16,401 nt of DNA. Source: JBBECJ01 sp041751795. GTDB lineage: Bacteria > Chloroflexota > Chloroflexia > Thermomicrobiales > CFX8. Below are positions 1-7,158 of this stretch, piece after piece. The stretch's first letter is position 1. Every line of letters begins with the position of its first letter. The position numbers and the translations under genes were made by a program. A model generated the notes under the pieces. The model was not told the origin of the DNA, did not search any database, and worked only from the letters and a program-made list of their open reading frames with translations. Location: positions 1 to 16,401 of the forward strand of contig JBGSWU010000396.1 of the NCBI GenBank assembly GCA_041751795.1. Direction: 5' to 3'.

Positions 1-55
1 TCTGCTTGGCGATGGACTGCGCGATGCGCTCGACCCGCGCGCTCGAGAACGATAA
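1..55 (+). CDS. 3' end of an ABC transporter permease (Dpp/Opp type), partial
   Basis: Only the last 17 codons are inside the window, in the frame starting at base 2 and ending at TAA 53-55. They read LLGDGLRDALDPRARER. The string LLGDGLRDALDPR is the usual carboxy terminus of DppC/OppC-type inner-membrane permeases that import peptides, nickel or related solutes. The rest of the gene lies upstream of the window. No further gene of such a transporter follows, so this is probably the end of its operon or the last permease gene in it. The match is short but very characteristic. The exact substrate cannot be told. Confidence 0.75.
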   Translation, partial: LLGDGLRDALDPRARER

Positions 56-216
56 GCAATAGCCAGTGTACTCGCACGCAATCGCGACGCAACGTCCGCT
101 GATTCGAATGCTGAATCTTCGGATAGCGCGATAACATGGGAACCGTGAATGCACAACGATGAATCGCACCGGGTTTCGGGTATCGTTTCTCGCCGAGGAC
201 GTCAAGGCGGCGCTAC

Positions 217-1293
217 ATGCGTCATCCATTGATCCAGAGTGTCGAGGAGCTCCTCGCGCCAGAAACCCTCAGCCGGCTGACTGGCGCGACGATCGTTTCC
301 GCGCGCGAAGTGCCGCTGGAAGAGCGCGCATCGGCCTGGTCCGGAAGCGGCGTGACCGTCGTTGAGGTATCGCTGGACGGTGGTAGGGTACTCCGGTTCA
401 TTCTCAAGCGCGTTTCGGCGGCGTGGGACTATTTCATGCGGGCGACCGACGATCGACTTGGCCGGGAAGCAGGTGTCTGGCAGGCTGGGTTGCTGGACCG
501 GCTCCCAGCCGAACTCGGACACGTTTATATCGCCTGCGCGCAAGATGGCGACGGCTGGGCAATCCTGATGCGCGATGTTGGTCCGAAATTGATCCTCAAC
601 CGCGGGAACATCGAACGAGACGAACATCGTGCGATCCTCGATGGACTCGCCGCGATGCATGCGACGTTCTGGAACGCGCCGGAACTGGCTGATCCATCGA
701 TTGGCTTGTGTCCACCCGACATCCACTACAGCATCATCTCCCCTGCGACAGCCCGCCGCAACGCCGACGCGCCGGGGGTGATGCCGCTGGCAGCACAGCA
801 GGGATGGGACAACCTCGCTGCAGCCCTCCCAATCGATCTGTTCGATATCTGCCTGTCGCTATCAAACGAACCGGCACCACTCGTCGCTGCGCTCGCCCGA
901 TACCCGATGACGCTGGTCCACGGTGACGCCCGGATCGCAAATATCGCGATCGAGCGAGATGACAACAGATCGCGCGCAACACTGATTGACTGGGCGATCG
1001 CCGGGGTCAATGCTGCCCCGCTTGACTTGATCTGGTATCTCGGCGCTCGGACGCCCTGGCTGCCTGGCGACCGTGACGATGCGATGGCGATCTACCGCGA
1101 CGCCCTCCAGCGACGACTGGGCAGCCGATTCGAACCCGACTGCTGGCAACCGATGCTCGATCTGTCGATTTTGGGTGGCCTGATCCGCTTCGGCTGGTAT
1201 ACCGGAACGGAGATTGCTCGTGGCGGTGATGTGGCCCGCGCCGATCTTGCCTGGTGGGCAGATCGAGCACGGGCCGGAGTAGCACGTTTGTAG
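217..1293 (+). CDS. APH-fold phosphotransferase (kinase-like) family protein
   Basis: This 358-residue soluble protein has the aminoglycoside-phosphotransferase/choline-kinase fold, which transfers the ATP gamma-phosphate to a small-molecule hydroxyl. The Brenner motif is LVHGDARIAN, with H235, catalytic D237 and N242. The metal-binding DFG equivalent is LIDW, with D258. The amino-terminal lobe includes an RFILKR strand near residues 59-64 whose lysine could contact ATP. The ATG at 217 is preceded by AAGGCGG at 204-210, which supports this start. The gene follows a permease tail after 161 bp and is convergent with the dehydrogenase that ends 29 bp downstream. Members of this large family act on aminoglycosides, choline, homoserine, sugars or unknown metabolites, so no substrate is assigned. 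There is no sign of a resistance cassette. Confidence 0.85.
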   Translation: MRHPLIQSVEELLAPETLSRLTGATIVSAREVPLEERASAWSGSGVTVVEVSLDGGRVLRFILKRVSAAWDYFMRATDDRLGREAGVWQAGLLDRLPAELGHVYIACAQDGDGWAILMRDVGPKLILNRGNIERDEHRAILDGLAAMHATFWNAPELADPSIGLCPPDIHYSIISPATARRNADAPGVMPLAAQQGWDNLAAALPIDLFDICLSLSNEPAPLVAALARYPMTLVHGDARIANIAIERDDNRSRATLIDWAIAGVNAAPLDLIWYLGARTPWLPGDRDDAMAIYRDALQRRLGSRFEPDCWQPMLDLSILGGLIRFGWYTGTEIARGGDVARADLAWWADRARAGVARL

Positions 1294-1322
1294 CGCCGGA
1301 TGGCACCGGCACTCTGCGAATG

Positions 1323-2414
1323 TCAGTCGAACATGATGACCGACCGCAGCGTTTCGCCGCGCTTCATCGCTTCGAACGCCTCTTCCGTTTCATCAAGTGT
1401 GATCTTGCGCGAGACGAGTTCGTCGAGTTTCAGCTGGCCCTGCTCGTACCAGTTCGCCAGCAGCGGGAAGTCGCGTGTCGGCAGGCAGTCGCCATACCAG
1501 CACGGCTTAAGGCTACCGCCGAGGTCGAAGAGTTGCTGCATGTCGATGTCGAGTCGAGGACCGGGGCCGGGAACCCCAATGAGGACGCACGTTCCGGCGA
1601 GGTCACGGCACCAGAGCGCCTGTTCCAGCGTCTGCGAGATACCAACGGCCTCGAATGAGTAGTTCACACCGTTGCCGCCGGTGATCGCCTTGATCTTCGC
1701 GACCGGGTCACCCTCGCTGGCATTGACGACGTGTGTCGCGCCGAATGCCTTAGCCCACTCCAGTTTCTGGGCATCGAGATCGACTGCAATGATTGTCGTC
1801 GCCCCCGCCAGTTTCGCGCCCTGGATAACGCTGTCGCCAACGCCACCGCAACCGAAGACTGCGACGCTCGACCCAGGCCGAACCTCAGCCGTATACAGAG
1901 CCGCGCCAACGCCAGTCATTACGCCGCATCCGATCAGCGACATCTGCGCAGGTGGCAACGACGGCGAGACTGGAACCGCCTGGCGCTCGTGAACGAGCGT
2001 GTGCGTGCAAAAGGTGCCGATTCCGAGGACCGGCGACAGGAGTTCGCCCTTCATCGAACGCATCCGCTTTTCGGCGTTCAGGCTGGAAGCGCAGTATCGG
2101 GGAAGTCCGACGGTGCAGAAGCGGCACACGCCACACGGCGCGCGCCACGCCAGGATGACGTACTCACCAACGCGACTCGCGTCCACGCCCGGCCCAACCG
2201 CCTGGATGATCCCTGCACCCTCGTGGCCGAGCAGAAACGGGAATCCACTGGTTCCGTATGTGCCACTCTTGACGCCGAGGTCGGTGTGGCAGACACCTGA
2301 CGCCTGAATTTTGACCAGAACCTCGTTTGGACCCGGCGCATCAATCGTGAAATCCTCGATCTCAACTGGAGCCCCTGGCGTCCGTGCAATCGCTCCCCGT
2401 GCGGTGATTGTCAT
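1323..2414 (-). CDS. Zinc-dependent alcohol dehydrogenase, S-(hydroxymethyl)mycothiol dehydrogenase (MscR)-like
   Basis: This 363-residue protein is a medium-chain dehydrogenase/reductase. Its first catalytic zinc ligand is in GVCHTDL, the second is in the FLLGHEGAG segment, and the structural zinc site CGVCRFC...PRYC has all four cysteines. The NAD-binding glycine motif is VFGCGGVGDS, followed by a likely NAD-selecting aspartate in IIAVDLD. The segments VILAWRAPCG, NAEKRM, LIGCGVM, GATHVVNA and WYGDCLP closely match actinobacterial MscR, which oxidises the mycothiol-formaldehyde adduct. That similarity is from memory, and related NAD alcohol dehydrogenases share part of it. The reading frame can be extended to a TTG at 2486, but the ATG at 2414 has a strong GGAGG four bases upstream, so I start there. 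It is divergent from a histidine kinase. The likely role is alcohol or formaldehyde oxidation; thiol dependence is unproven. Confidence 0.88.
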   Translation of the reverse strand: MTITARGAIARTPGAPVEIEDFTIDAPGPNEVLVKIQASGVCHTDLGVKSGTYGTSGFPFLLGHEGAGIIQAVGPGVDASRVGEYVILAWRAPCGVCRFCTVGLPRYCASSLNAEKRMRSMKGELLSPVLGIGTFCTHTLVHERQAVPVSPSLPPAQMSLIGCGVMTGVGAALYTAEVRPGSSVAVFGCGGVGDSVIQGAKLAGATTIIAVDLDAQKLEWAKAFGATHVVNASEGDPVAKIKAITGGNGVNYSFEAVGISQTLEQALWCRDLAGTCVLIGVPGPGPRLDIDMQQLFDLGGSLKPCWYGDCLPTRDFPLLANWYEQGQLKLDELVSRKITLDETEEAFEAMKRGETLRSVIMFD

Positions 2415-2423
2415 CGTGCCTCC
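2415..2423 (-). promoter_or_regulatory. Ribosome binding site that fixes the dehydrogenase start
   Basis: Read on the minus strand, GGAGG (2423-2419) is followed by the four bases CACG and then ATG (2414-2412). No comparable Shine-Dalgarno sequence precedes the upstream in-frame TTG at 2486. Homologues also begin just before the TARGAIA segment, so the shorter protein is the likely product. Confidence 0.8.
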
Positions 2424-2579
2424 AATGATTATGGTGCTTGCGGTGGTCAATGCGGCGATGCTCCCATCCGGACGGCGAGCCGTCAAGCGGCTTCGACCAA
2501 CTCCCGATGCTTCCAGCAGATGCCAGGTGTGTCAGTTTTGACGTTCCGAAATAGAGGATATCCAGGAAACAGCATGTTC

Positions 2580-2597
2580 ATCGTCCCTGGGAACGAT
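2580..2597. promoter_or_regulatory. Dyad in the divergent dehydrogenase/histidine-kinase intergenic region
   Basis: ATCGTCCCTGGGAACGAT is an 18-bp near-palindrome in which seven of nine pairs match. It lies 29 bp before the ATG at 2626 and about 165 bp upstream of the dehydrogenase start. A second short palindrome, GGATATCC, sits at 2554-2561. Position between divergent genes suggests an operator, but no regulator or sigma-70 promoter can be assigned with confidence. TTGACG at 2538-2543 on the plus strand is a possible -35 element without a clear -10. Confidence 0.3.
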
Positions 2598-2625
2598 CGT
2601 TTCGAGATGCCAGAAGAAACAACAT

Positions 2626-4833
2626 ATGCCCACACGTCCAATTCACGTGCGGCGTGCCAATGCAGGAGTGGAGGTGAGATGGGTAGACTTCATGGCAACG
2701 ATGCCGCATGATGCGGTGAGGAGATCAGGTGAGGTGATCGAGGATAGTCGGGTGATCGACGACAACAAACCAGGGCAGACACTCACTGACCAGATTAAGC
2801 CGTCGGTGCTTGAATCACGCGATCACCTTACATCGATTCTGCAGAGCGTCGAAGATGGTGTGTTCGTCCAGGATCAGGCCGGTGTCATCGTATATGCGAA
2901 CCAGCCAGCCGCAAACCTTCTCAACGCGGGCACGCCACTCGACCTGCACGGAACATCGATCGACGACCTGTTTCAGCGATTTGACCTGTTAGACCCGGCT
3001 GGCGCGCAACTGACGATAGCAGATCTCCCAGTACGAGCCATCTTCACCGGCGCCCCCTCGGCGCGGCGCACGATCATCCGCCGGAATCGCGATTCCAGTG
3101 ACGAGCGATGGTGGATATTCTCTGCCTCGCCAGTTCGCGACGATGACGGGCAGGTACGCCACGTCGTCTGCATCATTCGGGATGCGACCGATCGGGTGCA
3201 GGGTGTCCGCGCAAATGCCCGGCTTGCGGCGATCGTTGCCTCATCATCGGACGCGATCGTCGGGAAGACGCTCGACGCGATCATCACCAATTGGAACCCA
3301 GCCGCCGAGCGGCTCTATGGCTATGCCGCCGAAGAAGCCGTCGGTCAGTCGATTTCGATACTGGTACCGCCCGAACGTCTGGACGAACTATCGTCAATCA
3401 TGGCGCGGCTACGGGCCGGTGAGCATCTGAACACCTTCGAGAGCGTCCGTATCCGCAAGGATGGAACGAAACTCGATGTCTCGCTGACCATCTCACCAAT
3501 CCGCGACCAGGACGGTAGGATCATCGGTGCATCAACGATTGCCCGTAACGTCACCGAACAGCGCCGCGCTCAGGATGCGTTGCGGCTACTCGCCGAAGCG
3601 GGTGACGTACTTGGGGCGTCGCTGGACTACGAAACAACGCTGGCGAATGTCGCTCAATTGATCGTGCCTCGACTGGCCGACTGGTGTTCAGTGAACGTGG
3701 TTGACGAATCTGGAACACCGACCCCACTGGCGCTGACGCACTCCGACCCCGAAAAAGCGAAATGGGGCATATCGCTCCAAAAGCAGATCGCGCAGGGCAA
3801 CGACGAGTCAAGCGACATGATGCGGGTTGTGCAAACCGGGGAAGCGTTGATCTACAACGAAATCACCGACGACCTCCTGGTCGCGGCCGCAAAATCCCCC
3901 GAACACCTGGAAGCCATGCGATCGATCGGCATGCGTTCAGGGATGGTGCTCCCAATGATGACCCGAGGCAGAGTCGTTGGCACACTGACGCTCGTGTATG
4001 CGGAATCGGGACGCGTGTATCGGGACGACGAGATCGAACTGGCGAAGGAGATCTGCCGACGCGCGGCCATCGCCGTTGACAACGCTCGGTTGTACGCCGA
4101 AGCCCAGCGAGCAGCGCAAGCCCGCGAGGACTTTCTGCTGACAGCGTCCCACGAGTTACGGACGCCACTGACGATCGTGAAGGCGACAACGCAGATGGTA
4201 TCCCGCTACCTTAATCAATCCGAGCCCGACAGGTCGCGCATTTTTTCAATGATCACCCGCCTGCAGGGAGAGATCGGACGACTCGAAGCGCTCACGAGTG
4301 ACCTGCTCGATGCCGCCCGCATTCAACGAGGTCGTTTCGAGCTTCATCCAGAGCCATGCGACCTGGTGGATCTCATTCAGGATGTTGTTACAACGCTGGA
4401 TATCACTGGCTTTCGGCAACCGGACCATCGGATCGTCATTGATGCAGGTCGCCCCGTCAGCGGCTTCTGGGACTCAACGCGACTTCGCCAGGTTATCGAC
4501 AATCTCGTGTCGAACGCGCTCAAATTTTCACCAAACGGCGGCGAGATCTGCATCCGTGTCCGGAGTGACGACGACACCGTCATACTGGAAGTCGAAGATG
4601 AGGGCATTGGCATTGATCCCGTCGAAGCGGCGGCGCTGTTCCAGCCGTTTGAACGCGGAGCCTCCGTTCGCCACTCAATCGGCGGTGTCGGCCTTGGCTT
4701 GTATATCACTCGTCAGATTGTTGACGCACACGGTGGAACGATCTCACTCGATAGCAAGCCAGGGTCTGGAAGTCGATTCACCATCAGCCTTCCGACGACG
4801 TTCCCCGCTACCGATCACGCACCGGCTCACTAA
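2626..4833 (+). CDS. Soluble PAS-PAS-GAF sensor histidine kinase without adjacent regulator
   Basis: This 735-residue protein has no membrane segment, so it is probably a cytoplasmic sensor. In order it has PAS 1 (about 68-185, starting HLTSILQSVEDGVFV), PAS 2 (about 192-312, with NPAAERLYGY and a C-terminal ARNVTEQRR), GAF (about 320-490), HisKA with phosphoacceptor H509 in TASHELRTPL, and HATPase. The HATPase has an N box at NLVSNALKFSP (N626 on), a G1 box at EDEGIGI (658 on) and a G2 box at GGVGLGLY (686 on). All catalytic boxes are intact. The start is uncertain: ATG 2626 has a weak AGAAG, while GTG 2674 has AGGAG five bases upstream and ATG 2692 is also possible. All leave the sensory domains whole. 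No response regulator lies next to it; the nearest is 4.2 kb away beside another kinase. The PAS domains show no obvious FixL-type haem ligand. Confidence 0.92.
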   Translation: MPTRPIHVRRANAGVEVRWVDFMATMPHDAVRRSGEVIEDSRVIDDNKPGQTLTDQIKPSVLESRDHLTSILQSVEDGVFVQDQAGVIVYANQPAANLLNAGTPLDLHGTSIDDLFQRFDLLDPAGAQLTIADLPVRAIFTGAPSARRTIIRRNRDSSDERWWIFSASPVRDDDGQVRHVVCIIRDATDRVQGVRANARLAAIVASSSDAIVGKTLDAIITNWNPAAERLYGYAAEEAVGQSISILVPPERLDELSSIMARLRAGEHLNTFESVRIRKDGTKLDVSLTISPIRDQDGRIIGASTIARNVTEQRRAQDALRLLAEAGDVLGASLDYETTLANVAQLIVPRLADWCSVNVVDESGTPTPLALTHSDPEKAKWGISLQKQIAQGNDESSDMMRVVQTGEALIYNEITDDLLVAAAKSPEHLEAMRSIGMRSGMVLPMMTRGRVVGTLTLVYAESGRVYRDDEIELAKEICRRAAIAVDNARLYAEAQRAAQAREDFLLTASHELRTPLTIVKATTQMVSRYLNQSEPDRSRIFSMITRLQGEIGRLEALTSDLLDAARIQRGRFELHPEPCDLVDLIQDVVTTLDITGFRQPDHRIVIDAGRPVSGFWDSTRLRQVIDNLVSNALKFSPNGGEICIRVRSDDDTVILEVEDEGIGIDPVEAAALFQPFERGASVRHSIGGVGLGLYITRQIVDAHGGTISLDSKPGSGSRFTISLPTTFPATDHAPAH

Positions 4834-4958
4834 CGAGCGCCACGCGCATCAGCGAACCGAGAATCCACTGGTTCTAGACACCAAATGGGGAGAAACGGGA
4901 GCGGATTGCAGATGGTTTGACTCGATGAGCTGGAGTGCCGTTGGTTGGGTGGGAAACC

Positions 4959-5010
4959 GGGCGGGTCGTTCAAGGGATCTGGATCGTTCGTTGGTCGCGA
5001 TGACCCGCCC
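4959..5010. repeat. Inverted repeat in a convergent intergenic region
   Basis: GGGCGGGTC at 4959-4967 and its exact complement GACCCGCCC at 5002-5010 form a 9-bp stem around a 34-base spacer. It sits in the 273-bp gap between the histidine kinase (stop 4833) and the universal stress protein (stop 5107), which converge here. I see no supportable gene in this gap. The right arm continues as CCCCTACC, like GC-rich palindromic interspersed repeats I recall from Chloroflexota intergenic regions. It could instead be a bidirectional transcription-end structure, although there is no T tract. Confidence 0.4.
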
Positions 5011-5106
5011 CTACCGGTGGTATGACGATACAAAGCGTCGACGCAACGATTCTGAAAACCCCTTTAAAGATCCGTCTTGCCTGGACTGCTGCCTGAGGCT
5101 GTATTT

Positions 5107-6102
5107 CTACGCGCTGTTCTGGACCGCGGTAGTCGACACTGGTGACGATTCGGTCAATCTGTCAATGTCACTCCGAATGAGGAAGAGTGGACGACTGGAA
5201 GCATGCAAGACTCGTTCTGCCACTGATCCCATGACGATCCGGCGAAGGCCGCTCCGGCCATGCGTCGCCATCAGGATCGCGTCGGCGTCGATCTGCGTCG
5301 CAACCTGTGCAATCTCATCACCAGCTGCCCCACTCCGGATGCACCAGTTCACCTTTCGTCCCTGGCGTCGAAGTTGATCCGTTATGCGTTGGAGATACTG
5401 GGTGGCTTCATCACGCGCCATGGCGTAGTAGTCGTTGGCAACCAGACCCGAATGGACGGTCAATGGCTCAATGACTTGAACCAGATGCAGTTCGAGGTGA
5501 TCTGACAACATCGATATGAGATCGGAATCCAGTACGGACTCGGCAAGGGGCGAACCATCGAGCGGGACAAGAATACGATGGAGCGAGTATTCAGTGGCCG
5601 ATGGCTCGTGAACCGTCGCGACCGGTACGATGACGACTGGATGCGTCGCCTTCGAGACGACGGTGAACGCGACGCTACCAACGACCGCTCGTTTGATGCC
5701 CCGGCGCGCATGACTGGTCATAACAATGATTGGTGCGTCGAGTGATTCTGCAACGTCCAGTAACCCCTGGCCCGCATCGCCAAAGCGAACAACCGTCCGA
5801 GCCCGACCCGCCGCGAATCGTCCTGCGATACGCTGCAGATACGCTTCAGCGTCCGCAACCATCGCGAGCGTCTGGTCCCTGAGTGTGGTTAATCGCGTGT
5901 CATCCGGAAATGCATCAGCGGCGTGCAACAAGCGTTGCCCGCCATCGGCGGTCATCTCCGACGGAAGGTCGAGAACAGTCACCAACTGCACATCTGCATC
6001 GAGTCGCTCGGCGAGCGACTCTGCGACCGGCAGCGCCAGTTCGCTTGCGCGATCAGGGTCCTCTTCCGGGCGAATCAACGCAACCATGACTGTGCGAGTC
6101 AT
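5107..6102 (-). CDS. Tandem-domain universal stress protein (UspA family), second gene of pair
   Basis: The 331-residue cytoplasmic protein consists of two UspA (Rossmann-like) domains, about 1-155 and 165-315. Domain 1 begins RTVMVALIRP and ends TSHARRGIKRAVVGS, where the usual G-x-H-G ATP-loop glycines are T and A. Domain 2 begins RILVPLDGSPLAES and ends ATHGRSGLRRIVMGS, which keeps H-G-x9-G-S and may still bind ATP. Tandem Usp proteins of this length are typical of Actinobacteria and Chloroflexota and are linked to hypoxia, starvation and growth arrest. The ATG at 6102 overlaps the TGA of the upstream Usp gene as ATGA and has AGAGGA just before it, so the two are translationally coupled. 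It is the last gene of the minus-strand stress block and ends at the repeat-bearing convergent gap. Confidence 0.92.
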   Translation of the reverse strand: MTRTVMVALIRPEEDPDRASELALPVAESLAERLDADVQLVTVLDLPSEMTADGGQRLLHAADAFPDDTRLTTLRDQTLAMVADAEAYLQRIAGRFAAGRARTVVRFGDAGQGLLDVAESLDAPIIVMTSHARRGIKRAVVGSVAFTVVSKATHPVVIVPVATVHEPSATEYSLHRILVPLDGSPLAESVLDSDLISMLSDHLELHLVQVIEPLTVHSGLVANDYYAMARDEATQYLQRITDQLRRQGRKVNWCIRSGAAGDEIAQVATQIDADAILMATHGRSGLRRIVMGSVAERVLHASSRPLFLIRSDIDRLTESSPVSTTAVQNSA

Positions 6103-7022
6103 CTGTCCGTCCTCTCTTGTGTGCTCTGCACCCCTGCATACTGCGCCATGCTCTGGACGAACGAACGTGCATTCGCCACTGGCTGGACGAGAAATACAGG
6201 AACAGGTTCCGCTGTTCGTACCTGCGCAGCAAGGATGTCCAGGGCGAGTGGATTGAACCCACGCTGGTCGTGAGCCAGCATGACGGTCATGTTGACAGCT
6301 CGTTCACCTGCCAATCGGCCGATTTCCTTCGCGGGATTGCCAGCGCGGACATCCCACGTCACCTGATACCCCTCTGCCTGCTTCGTTTCAGCGATTTGAC
6401 GCAGCACGAGTGCCGGATCATCATCGGTTTCGGCAGGTGGTCTGCTCTCGGAACCCACCGTGTGCGCTTGCGTCGGGGGCGACACCGCTACCAGGTGAAT
6501 ATCGACGCCCATCGCCCGTTCAGCACCAACTTCGCCGATGAACGCACGGACAGCATCCTCGGCTGTCAGTGCATCAGTGATCGGCAAAAGAACACGCTCG
6601 ATCAGGTTGCAGACAGGTGCCTGCGTAAACGACGACGCGGGCAGAATCAACACGGGGCACTTCGCCCCGTGGGCGACTGACGCTGCGACGCTGCCAAGAA
6701 TCCGTAACTGAGCACCCCGTCGACCGTGGCTGGCCATAACGATGATCGGATTATCAACGCTGGCCGCAATCTCGAGAATTTTCGTCGACGGGTCGCCGAT
6801 TTCGACGACCGTTTCGACGGAGCCGCCGATTGTTCCCGCGATATGGTCGAGATACGCTTCGCGTTCATCCCGCGACGATTCGTGATCGATTGCTGAGAAC
6901 AGAAGCACGCGCGAACCGCTGGGATCAGTCAGCATCTCCATGCAGTTGATCGCCTGCTCGGCGAGCCCTGCTTCATCCTGACGCGGATCACCTAATGGAA
7001 TGAGTACAGTACGGGACAACAT
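6099..7022 (-). CDS. Tandem-domain universal stress protein with degenerate second domain
   Basis: The 307-residue protein has two Usp domains. Domain 1 (about 1-145) ends with ASHGRRGAQLRILGS, matching the H-G-x9-G-S nucleotide loop. Domain 2 (about 148-285) starts ERVLLPITDALTAE and has AHDQRGFNPLALDILA where the loop should be. The glycines and the G-S are gone, so ATP binding there is unlikely. The ATG at 7022 is preceded by a perfect AGGAGG (7033-7028) with a five-base spacer. The gene overlaps the next Usp gene by ATGA. It lies 136 bp after the histidine kinase on the same strand, and that gap carries a pair of direct repeats. It may be transcribed with the kinase or from its own promoter. 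The pairing suggests heteromeric Usp complexes, which is inference. Confidence 0.9.
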   Translation of the reverse strand: MLSRTVLIPLGDPRQDEAGLAEQAINCMEMLTDPSGSRVLLFSAIDHESSRDEREAYLDHIAGTIGGSVETVVEIGDPSTKILEIAASVDNPIIVMASHGRRGAQLRILGSVAASVAHGAKCPVLILPASSFTQAPVCNLIERVLLPITDALTAEDAVRAFIGEVGAERAMGVDIHLVAVSPPTQAHTVGSESRPPAETDDDPALVLRQIAETKQAEGYQVTWDVRAGNPAKEIGRLAGERAVNMTVMLAHDQRGFNPLALDILAAQVRTAEPVPVFLVQPVANARSFVQSMAQYAGVQSTQERTDR

Positions 7023-7067
7023 GCTTGCCTCCTGCCGGAATGACGTTCGGCATCATCCAAACGCCTT

Positions 7068-7124
7068 CGCCCAAAGCGTATCCGGCACAGGCGACGGAGA
7101 AGTGACACTTACGCGCAAAGCGTT
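7068..7124 (-). promoter_or_regulatory. Pair of direct repeats upstream of the Usp gene pair
   Basis: CGCCCAAAGCGTA at 7068-7080 and CGCGCAAAGCGTT at 7112-7124 match at 11 of 13 bases and are spaced 44 bp apart start to start, about four helical turns. They lie 46-102 bp upstream of the Usp ATG, inside the 136-bp gap after the kinase gene. OmpR-family regulators commonly bind direct repeats, and such a regulator is encoded about 2 kb upstream on the same strand, so these are candidate sites. No convincing -35/-10 pair was found. Confidence 0.35.
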
Positions 7125-7158
7125 ACAGAACCGTGCCATTCCCGGTGAGATCGCATGT

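Noticed and set aside
202..726. Minus-strand open frame of 174 codons
   Set aside because: Antisense to the APH-fold phosphotransferase, which has intact catalytic motifs.
2241..2254. GAATCCACTGGTTC also found at 4860-4873
   Set aside because: A shared 14-mer, one copy inside a coding region, is within chance expectation for a window of this size.
1731..2300. Plus-strand open frame of 189 codons
   Set aside because: Antisense to the dehydrogenase, with arginine-rich shadow composition and no domain.
4298..5377. Long plus-strand open frame of 359 codons
   Set aside because: It overlaps the catalytic core of the histidine kinase in another frame and runs antisense into the Usp gene; its translation shows no domain and has shadow-like composition.
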